Shown here: piece by piece, positions 41,531 to 51,000 of the stretch
Layout: the number at the start of each line of letters is the position of its first letter
Position numbering within the stretch: the stretch's first letter is position 1
Source: Amanita rubescens
Taxonomy: Eukaryota; Basidiomycota; Agaricomycetes; Agaricales; Amanitaceae
DNA length: 64,000 bases
Assembly (NCBI GenBank): GCA_015039365.1
Contig: WION01000021.1
Location: forward strand, 62,001-126,000
Reading direction: 5' to 3'
Notes under the pieces: model-generated
Seen by the model: the letters and a program-made list of their open reading frames with translations, nothing else
What the model was told of the DNA's origin: nothing
Database searches by the model: none
Position numbers and translations under genes: made by a program

Positions 41531-43820
41531 CAGGTCTGGTCCAGTCCAGTCTTTTTGCCTTTTTTGGAAAGACCAGACCAGGTCCAGTCTTTTTACTTTT
41601 GCAAAATCAGCAGCCATAATTTCTTGATTGCGAGAGCTCCCATCACTGTTGTTATGCACGCCCAATGGCATTTGGTTTGTACATATTTATACATTGGCAA
41701 ATGCCGGCGTCTTAAAGTCACATTACAAATCTTGCAGGCCTCGGAATAACATGTCCAACGTGTCATGTATGCATAATGTGGGAGTCTGTACCATGTTGTA
41801 ACAAGGACCAGTTGCCAACCAGTTGCAACTGGTTGTGACCAGTAGTGTTTGAAAGTCCAGTCCATTAGGACCGAAAAAAACCGGAACTGGACTGGACTGT
41901 GACTGGATTTGGACTGCGACCGGTCCATGGTCACACAGGGTCCTTCCTGAAATGGACTGGTCTTTTTTCAGATTTTTAAAAATAAAAAAACTGCAAAAAA
42001 CTGGTTTGGACCGGTCCAAACTGGTCCTTTGAGCCCTATATACATGGAACCTATTTTACATTTGTTACCCTCTATTTTACCAATTTTTTGAGCCATGAAA
42101 TGTGGGAAATGGGTAGGATTTCAGCTCACAGTAACATTTTTCATATAAAATCAAATAACATCTGAATTCTGAGATAATCTATACATGATTAATGTAGGTA
42201 CAAGTGTGGGAGGGTGTGAGAGGGTGTGAGAGGGTGCAGTGAATTTAATTGGGCATAGTTAAACAGTGGGAGGGCAAGGGTCAGTAATAATGGGTTTCAT
42301 CCTCTCTTTGAGTGATCTCTTTGGTGATCTCTTTGGCAATGTTTGGCAGTCTCTTGGTATCATCAAAAATGGTTTTAATGTGGGTTACCTGGAGTGCAGC
42401 TGGGGTGAGAGTGTGTGAGAGGGCAGTGGGTCCAATGGGGCATACTATTTGAGCAGTGGGAGGTAGTGTTTCCATTTCCAGTCTCTCAGGACCGAAAAAG
42501 ACCGGAACTGGACCGGACCAGGACCGATTTGGACCGGACTGCAGTCTCAGGTCTTAGGAGGTCCAAGGGCAGTCCAGTTCCGGTCTTTTTAAATTTTTAA
42601 AATCAAAAAAACCGCAAAAGACCGGTCTAGACCGGTCCTAGACCGCTAATTGTCACATGTGACCAACACAGTCATGTTCTCCTATATTTTAGCTTTTTTT
42701 TGAGTATTGAAACATAAAAAACGGTTGAGATTTGAGTTCACAGTAGTAAAGTTTGTCTAAAGTTATATATAACATGTGAATTTTGAAAACATCTGTTGTT
42801 GCAACACTCCAGGTAAGGTATTCTGAAATTAACTAATCTAGGTATGCTCTAGTACATCCAATGGAACATAATTGAACAGTGGGAGGGTGAGGACGGTCAG
42901 CAACACTGGGCTTCATTCTCTCTAAGTTGGTGATCTCTTTGGCAATCTCTTTGGCAATGTTTGGCAGTCTCCTGGCATCATTAAAAATGGTTTAATGTGG
43001 CTTATCTGGAGTGCAACTGGGTGTGAGATGATGTGAGGGGGTGGAGTGGGGTCTAATGGGACAAGCTGAGCAGTGGGAGGGTGAGGGTCAGCAACTCACT
43101 GGGCTTCATTCTCTCTTTGGTGATCTCTTTGGCAATCTCTTTGGCAATGTTTGGCAGTCTCCTGGCATCATCAAAAATGGTTTTATGTGTCTCATCTGAG
43201 TGCAGCTGGGTGTGAGAGGGTGTGAGAGGGTGAGGGTTAGGAACATATTGATATTTATGAAGTTTTGTAGTTTTAAATTGTTGTATGGGAGACATAGGGA
43301 CATAGAAACTAATGTAAGGATTAGTCTAGACCAGTCCAAGACCAGTCCAGACCAGTCCAGACCAGTCCAAGACCGGTCCAGACCAGGACCAGTCCAGGAC
43401 CGGTCTTAACCGGTCTTTTTTTTAAATTAAGACCGGTCTTGCGGTCTTAAGCGGTCCGGTTCCGGTCTTTTCGATATCAGGGACACCGTGAGACCGGTCC
43501 GGTTTCGGTCTTTCCAAAAAAGGAAAAAAAACCGGACCGGACCGGACCTTGAATCACTAGTGGGAGGGCAAGGGTCAGACTCAACAATGGGTTTCATTCT
43601 ATCTCTCTTTGGTGATCTCTTTGGCAATCTCTTTGGCAATGTTTGGCAGTCTCCTGCCATCATCAAAAATGGTTTTCATGTAGCTTAACTGGCATGCAGC
43701 TGGGTGTGAGAGGGTGTGAGAGGGTGAGGATTAGCAACACTGGGTTTCACATGGTTTATACAAGTCAGTTCTGACTTCGAAGACTGGTCCAAGACTGGTC
43801 TTTTTTGTAAATTTAGACCG
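41530..43820. repeat. GGTCC / ACCGGTCC palindrome-rich arrays interleaved with a duplicated unit
   Basis: Dense clusters of GGACCGG, ACCGGTC and GGTCCAGTC occur at about 41530-42030, 42480-42645, 43325-43560 and 43790-43820. Between them a unit of about 150 bp (TGAGAGGGTGTGAGAGGGTG ... GATCTCTTTGGCAATGTTTGGCAGTCTC ... CATCAAAAATGGTTTT) recurs at about 42270-42420, 42880-43030, 43075-43240 and 43560-43740. No gene was found. Confidence 0.7.
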
Positions 43821-44011
43821 GTGAAATGATAATAAGAAGGCCGACATGGAACAGTGTTTGGCCAAAGGGGCTAGTACAGAGGTCTGACCGAAGTGCTTAA
43901 GTGCGATAGAGTGCCGAGAGTGAAGGGGAAGGAACGGAACAGTGACCGAGTCTCTGAGCAAGAAGGAGAACAGAATCGGATGCACAAGAAAGAGAGCGAA
44001 AGTGAAACCAG

Positions 44012-45048
44012 TGAAACAACACAAGAGAGGCTGACTTGGGGTGCAGCCTCTGAGATGTGATGTGGCCGATGAGTTTGGCAGCACTGAAAGGTGCTCATCT
44101 GAGCTTGGTCGCACTTGTTGGCTCTCGGAACATAGATGCGAAGTGCGGGGGAGAAGAAGATGTATAACAAACTTCTACAACAGTATATGTACTCGATGCC
44201 TCATGTAAACTACGTGTGTATGGTCCGAAATGTATCTGGTGTAACATGCCAATACTGGCTATGTTGTACTCAGTGCTCAAACCCGACACATGGCAGCTCC
44301 GACCTCCGACACTGTGGACCCCGAAACCTGACGTTGGATGCATCAGATCGTCGGACGCATGTAGTACATGAGGTAGACATTATATAAATGTGTCGTAGTT
44401 TAGTTTTTATACATCTTCCCTTTAGACCACTTCAGTGCAATCGTCCGACAGTGCGGCCGAGGTTGGGTGCGACTGCCCTGTCCACTGAACTCATTTGGCA
44501 CACACCGAAACACTCAGGGGTTGTGTGCAACACAGCCTCCTTTCAGTTGTTACACCAGTTCCAAGTCTGAGAGCTCCAAAGTGAGGTTCTGAATCTCGGA
44601 AGCCTGAGACAAGGTTGCGGTGAGGTTTCAGTATCGGTTCCAGCCTAGCCGGTGTAACGGATGGAATCCTGTTACAGTGTGCAGCATGCTCTGAAGCCTT
44701 CCGAAGATGTCCTCCACCATCCACCTTTGATCCGCTTTCTGTCTGCTTCCGTCCGCTTTCGATCTGCTTTGATCTGCTCCGCTCCGACGTGCGGGAATTC
44801 GTCGGAGTACGTCGGATGCGCAGGAATATGTCGGATTATGTCGGACCACAAGCGCATGGTAAGCGCATGGTAGTTACTATAAGTACATGTCACATGTAGT
44901 CGTATACATCAGCTACGAACGAGAATCGGAGTTCCCTTCCCCTCAGATCAGCCTTAGCTTAAGTCTGTGCACTATTGTGCATGGCACCTGCAGTGCTGGG
45001 TACAACCCAGAGCACATTGCAGTGTTTCACCGGAACCGGTACGTTACA
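44012..45048 (-). mobile_element. Solo LTR, family K, nested in LTR-C
   Basis: Starts TGAAACAAC and ends CGTTACA on the plus strand, with duplications CCAG (44008-44011) and CCGG (45049-45052). It is interrupted by solo LTR-D. It is related to LTR-J and to the LTR at 45939-46668. Confidence 0.82.
44653..45029 (+). mobile_element. Solo LTR-D, nested in LTR-K
   Basis: 377 bp, nearly the sequence of 23994-24370, with perfect duplications CCGG (44649-44652 and 45030-45033). It is the innermost of a three-level stack. Confidence 0.92.
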
Positions 45049-45375
45049 CCGGCTGTATATTTGATGTCCAACTACTACAGACAATGTCATATATATACTA
45101 TGAGGACATGAGGCTTACCTGCGATGAGCCTTCCTCCAAGTCCGATGGTCCGGACCATGCATGTCTAGGTGCCCCATTGCATTCGAATAATGCTCAAGTT
45201 GCAGGAATGGCCCTGTTGCAATGTGGCCGAAGGTCATTGGCTTTAAGGTTTGACTTCGGAAGCTTAGTGATGCATGATGTGATGCTGAGAATTGGAATGC
45301 GGTGTGCTTCGGTGTTCAGTTCCAATGTAGCCAGAACTGGCTCGTTACACCAGTTACCAGTCGTAAGCAGTCCGG

Positions 45376-45594
45376 TGTAACGAGCCAATTCTGGCTACAT
45401 TGGAACCAATCTCCAAAACCTTCCGAAGCTCCCCAAAGCACTCCGAGCCTATACTTGACCCCAGAGGATGATCACTTGTGTTCAGATGCATGCACAGGCC
45501 TTGGACTTGGTGCAGGATTTGTCACATGGTCACCTCGTGCCTCTGTAGTATATATACCATTGTGTACATAGTTGTAGTTAGCAAATTACCACCC
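45376..45594 (+). mobile_element. Partial LTR-E, truncated by LTR-H
   Basis: The first about 220 bp of the LTR-E sequence after CCGG (45372-45375). It stops exactly where LTR-H begins and its remainder is not found after that LTR, so part was lost in a later rearrangement. Confidence 0.8.
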
Positions 45595-45938
45595 TGTCAT
45601 ATCCCATTCTGGACTCCACCCAAACTCCATGACCTTGGACCCTGATGGACTCCAGACTATACCCATGACCATTTTCCACTCATGTTGCATCTCATATCAA
45701 GCCTATGCCAAAACTCAGAAAACTCCGTCACAACTCCGTCACACCTCCATCACAACTCTGTGCTCGGACTCCATACTTTCCCTGACATTTGCTAAGTTCC
45801 CTTCTACATATTTTCCATACTTGTTTCACCTCTTGTTTCATCTCGGGTATCACTGGTATCATTATCCCTTCGTACCATATGCTCTACTCCACTTCCTGTT
45901 CCATATCTCCATAGTTTCCTGTTCTCATCAGAACACGG

Positions 45939-46668
45939 TGTAACATATCGATTCCGGCTATGCTGGAACCGATACTGAAACCCTTCCAACATCCGGACTC
46001 GGACCTCCGACACCTCGGACCCCCAACCTTGGCATTGGATACGTCTCGGACCGAGTAGCGCACATAGTACACGAGGTACACAGTATATATTATGTCGTAG
46101 TTAGTTCGGTTATACATCTTCTTCTCCCCTGCACTTCGCATCTACTTTCCGAGCTCAACGAGTGCGACTGAGCTTGGACGAGCACCTTTCGGTGCTGCCG
46201 AACTCGCCAGCCGCTGTAACGAGCCAATTCTGGCTACGTTGGAACCGATCTCTGAAACCTTCCGAAGCTCCCCGAAGCACTCCGAGCCTATACTTGACCC
46301 TGGAGGATGATTGTTTGAGTTCAGACACATGCACAGGCCTCGGACTCAGTGCAGGATTCATCACATGGTCACCTCGTGCCTCCGTAGTATATATACAACC
46401 ATTGTGTACGTAGTTGTAGTTAGCGAATTATCACCCCATCTGCGTTCCGAGTTCGATTCCTTTCGTTCCCTTTGTTCCTCGGTGCTTCGGACACCTTCCA
46501 CTCATTCACCTTCGTCTTCGGCACCCTCTCTGCACCCGAGACACCCTTCGGACTGATCTCCGTAGCCCCTTTGGTCGAATGCACTTCCGCATCGGCCTTC
46601 TTCTGATCGTTTCACCACATCACATCTCGGAGGCTGCACCCCAAGTCAGCCTCTCTTGCGTTGTTTCA
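45939..46668 (+). mobile_element. Solo LTR-K nested in LTR-H
   Basis: TGTAACATATCG to TTGTTTCA, flanked by ACGG (45935-45938) and ATGG (46669-46672). It is split by solo LTR-E. Confidence 0.82.
46215..46614 (+). mobile_element. Solo LTR-E nested in LTR-K
   Basis: 400 bp, close to 33468-33864, flanked by CCGC (46211-46214) and CCAC (46615-46618). It is the innermost of a second three-level stack. Confidence 0.88.
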
Positions 46669-47012
46669 ATGGCCATAACTCCCCTTGTCAGACTACGTAT
46701 ATAAGGCCTCACTTGTATTCATACAGTAGTCCGAATATCAACTTGGATTGTGCCCCAACTCGCATTGACTCCCTGTCTTTTATCGTCTAAGACCTCATCC
46801 AGACTGCTTGCTCTCTGGACTCCAGTCCCGGACTCCATCCCAGACTCCAGAGCATTCTTCAGAAGTTAGGCAAGACGTATGTTAGCACGGCACAGCTTGC
46901 ACACTGAAGCCTATCCTTTCCCCACTACGTCCCAGACTCTGTTATACTCCGTCCTTCCCCATCTGTGGCTTAGTTCCTGGGCTCTGTCCCAATTAGGATC
47001 ACCATCCTTACA

Positions 47013-47370
47013 ACAACCTAGGTCAATGTTTTTTTATTTTTTGGGTTTTACAGCGTGAATAAAATTGGGAAGCATCTGAGGAAATTTGAGGTGATAAATT
47101 AGCTCATAAACTGGAGGATTAAATATTGGCACTTTGGCAGAATCTCAATAATGCGTCCAGAAATGGAGTGACTTTGTTTTAAATCCAAATGATTTAAGTC
47201 ATCAACTATGTAAATGCAGTTCCTGATCCAAATATTGGAAATTTGGCAAAGTGCCCATAATTAACACTCCAGTTTTTCAGCTCATCTATCACCTCAAATT
47301 TCCTCAGATTTTTCCCAATTTTATTCAGGCTGTAAAACCCAAAAAATAAAAAAACATTGACCTAAGTTGT
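47013..47370. mobile_element. Fold-back MITE
   Basis: 358 bp with long terminal inverted repeats. ACAACCTAGGTCAATG at the left is matched by CATTGACCTAAGTTGT at the right, and the arms continue to pair with few mismatches for at least 100 bp (including GGGTTTTACAGC / GCTGTAAAACCC). There is no coding capacity. It abuts the end of LTR-H. Confidence 0.8.
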
Positions 47371-48007
47371 GGCATCACCAAGATTCTCAATTGATTGGAG
47401 TTGACTACACATTTTTTTTAATGAAGTCTCCATGCTGCCATGCTAAGACTTGTACAAAATCAGATCACAACTGGTGAAAATCCAAAATCAGAGTGGCAAA
47501 CCATTTGGAGATTATTTTTTTTTTTGCTGGAGATTTTGCTCAGCTCCCACTTCCTAGTATTGTTGGAGAGAAAGATGTGCTTGAACCTTTAGTATGGTAC
47601 CAAGGAACAAACAGACAGGGAAAGAAAGAAAAACCATGCAAGATGAGCTATACACATACACAAGCTTAGATATCTCAACAAACTTTGCCTGGTTACACCA
47701 CACACAAATGCAACTTACATTTTAGACTCAGGTATTAATGCAATAGAAATCACCCACAAAACTCATAATCAATGGAACTTCCATACTAAGTAGGAATAGC
47801 TGTGGATAGAATTTATGTAAAAACCTAGACAAATCAGACAGTAGTGCACACTGGAGGAAGGCATAAAGAAAAAAGGACTACATATGACATATTGGCTTTC
47901 TGCAAGATGAAAAAAATGGATGTTCAAGCATATCAGCCTTCCTATAGAAATTTGAGCTGCATTAATCACAGATATGAAATAAATTGTTGCTCAACCACAT
48001 ACCACTA
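47371..48007. other. Intergenic DNA 3' of the GTPase gene, no feature seen
   Basis: AT-rich. It would hold the 3' UTR of the minus-strand gene ending at 48008. A short frame at 47769-47969 (minus) has no support. Confidence 0.5.
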
Positions 48008-51000
48008 TTAGATTTGTGCTATCAGATCAGAAAGGAATCCATGTAAATCTTGATGGTTAGAAGGCAAAGACACTGAAGTAATGCAAGCTTTCAGTTTCTC
48101 CACATAGCCTTCCCTTTTGAACTGATCCAAAGCATCCATGATTAATTGCTCAAATGGCTGAATTCTCCAATGCAGCAACTTAGAAATGATTTTGGATTTC
48201 TTAGCTGGCCTCACTATCCAAAATGAGAGTTTTGCGATGATATTCATTGCTTAAAATATCAGTCCCTTTAAAATGTAAATAAAAAGGTATGCACTACCAG
48301 CTAAAATTTGACAAGAAGTAGGCTAGTTATGGCAATATCAATCAACAATTGCCATATGAGGCAAGGAGGGAGAAATCTTACATTTGCTGAAAATATTTGT
48401 GATTTTCCAAATAAGGATTGAAGTTGAGCCTGATGATGGAAACATGAACTACCAAATTTGACTTGGTAGTGGACATACAAACTAAATGAAGAGGAGTACA
48501 TTAGCTATGCATCACAGATGCAGGAATGTGTCCTACAGTTGCTGAGGTTGCTGAGACTCCAAACAATGAAAGGAGTTCAGGCTGAGAGTCATGGGAACAA
48601 TGAAACCTCAAGTGCAGAATGGTGGTGGACATACAATCTAATACTAGGTTAAGATGTTTATTGATGCTTTGTAGTATTTCTCACCTAGCAGGAATGAACT
48701 ATGAGAAAAGTATGAGAAAATTGAAAGTAGCTTACAATCTATGAATGCTTAGATGATTGTCAATGTCACACAAAAAATAGATTTTCATTTACATTCTGTC
48801 AAATATATGTATATCAAAATGCAACATTCTGGGTGAAATATCAATTTCACTTACTCTCTGAATTCATGAGTGAAAATGCCATGTGAAAAGAAAAAAGAGT
48901 ACTGCCACTTACTTTCTATTGTTCATAAAAAAAACAGATGCTAGGAGTGTCAAGTTCAGAAGGGCCTGATGTCACGCACAACCTAAATATGTATGATAAT
49001 AAGATAGAACTGGAAGAAGTTCTGTCACTTACAAACTATTGACCATAAGAGGTGGCATGAGGCACATTGGAAAGATGGACAATGATGGCCTCACCCACTT
49101 TCTGTTGCTCATGAAATGTGATGAGATAGAGTTGCCAGTGACCACAGTAGTAGTAAACTAACTTGCTTTTAATTGTAGGATGTGTTAAGATAATGCTGTC
49201 ATGCAATGACAATACTCACTCTCTGTTGGTTATAAATATGATTGATATTCATTGCTAAATAAACATGAAATTCCACTCACTTTCTGTTTGTTATGCATAA
49301 GATAACATTCATTGCAACCAGCTGTTGCAAGAAATCACTTACATCCTGTGACACCAGATGTCAGATGTAATAAAAGTGAACAAAACTCACTCTCTGTTGG
49401 TTAAGCAAAGTTTTGATTATGATAGCTGGGTTTTGGACACAATTGAAATGTTACTTACTTCCTGTTGATCATTGAGCATCAGGCTTGCTCATACCTCCAA
49501 GTGGAGACAAGAATAGCATCACCTACATGCTGTGAACCATGTGTTGGTCAAGAAAATGCAAATGTAACATCACTCACAGGCTGTTTGTAAAACAATGAGT
49601 TTGTCTGCATGGCAAAGAAAAAAGTGCAGTGTCACGTACTTCCTGTTCACATGGTATCAAATGGAATGAGACTGCATGATGATGAATAAAATCCAGTGTC
49701 ACTCACAATCTGGCCCATGGGATGAAATGCAATGAAACTGAGAGGTTAAGAAAAAAATGGAGGGTTACTCACTCCCTGTTGGCCATGGAATTGAATGAAA
49801 TAAGACAGCATGCTAAAGAATGTCACTCACTAACTGTTGGTCATGGGGCCAAATATCACAAGACTGCATGGTAAAGAAAGTGTCACTCACTCCCTGTTGG
49901 TCATGGAAGAGAGGTTAATATGGTTTCATGGTAAGGAAAAAATCCAGTGTCACTCACATACTGTTGATCATTGGAAATGTAATGAGACTGCATGGTAAAG
50001 AAATAAATCCAGTGTCCTCACATGCTTTAACCATCAGATGAAATGCAATGAGACTGCAGCATGGCAAAGAGAAAATGCACTCACATACTGTTGGTCATGG
50101 GATGAGAACTTTATGGTAAATAAGAAAATGCAATGTTGCTCACACCCTATTTTGCCACAGAATGAGCTGCATTGAGATTGTATGGTAAAGAACCAAGATG
50201 CAGTGTCACTCACATACTGTTCGCCATGGGATGAGACTACATGGTAATGAAAGAAATACAATGTCACTCACATGCTGTTGGTCATGGGATGAAAGGCAAT
50301 GAGACTGTACAGTAAAGAAAAATGCAGTGCCACTCACTTGCTGTTTGTTGGTCATGGAATGAAATGCAATGAGACTGCACAGTAAAGAAAAAATGCCATG
50401 CTACTCACAAACTGTTGGTCATGGGATGAAATGCACTGAGACTGCATGGCAAAGAAAAAAATGCAGTGTCACTCACATACTGTTTGTTGGTCATGGGATG
50501 AAATGCAATGAGACTGGATGGTAAAGAAAGAATGCAGCGTCACTCACTTCCTGTCAGCATGGAATGAAACACAATGAGACCACATGGTAAAGAAAAAATG
50601 CAGTGTTACTCACTTCAAATGGAATCTCCTGTTGATGGAGTGAAACACAATGAGACTGAGTGTAAAGAAAGAATGCAGTACGGTTGCTCACATCCTGTCA
50701 GCATAGAATGAAACACAATGAAACTGCCTGGTAAAGAAAAAATGCAGTGTTACTCACATCCTGTGGGTCATGGGATGAAATGCAATGAGACTGCTGGTAA
50801 CACAAAACATGCAGTGTCACTCACCTGCTGTTGGTCACAGGATGAAATGAAATGAGACTGCTGGTCAAGAAACCAATGCAGTGTTTCTCACTTCCTGTTT
50901 GTCAATGCAATGAGACTGCATAGTAAAGAAGAAAATGCAGTGTCACTCACATACTGTTTGTTGGTCATGGATGAAATGCAATGAGACAAAGAACAAAATG

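Larger units (their letters stand above)
43822..45349 (-). mobile_element. Solo LTR-C, minus strand, split by nested LTRs
   Basis: 43822-44007 and 45053-45349 together make one LTR of element C's family, flanked by CCGG (43818-43821) and CCAG (45350-45353), a CpG-decayed duplication. Solo LTR-K (44012-45048) sits inside it. Confidence 0.85.
45595..47012 (+). mobile_element. Solo LTR-H, split by nested LTRs
   Basis: 45595-45938 plus 46673-47012 make one family H LTR (TGTCATATCC to CCTTACA). Flanking pentamers CACCC and ACAAC do not match, which agrees with rearrangement at this place. Confidence 0.82.
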
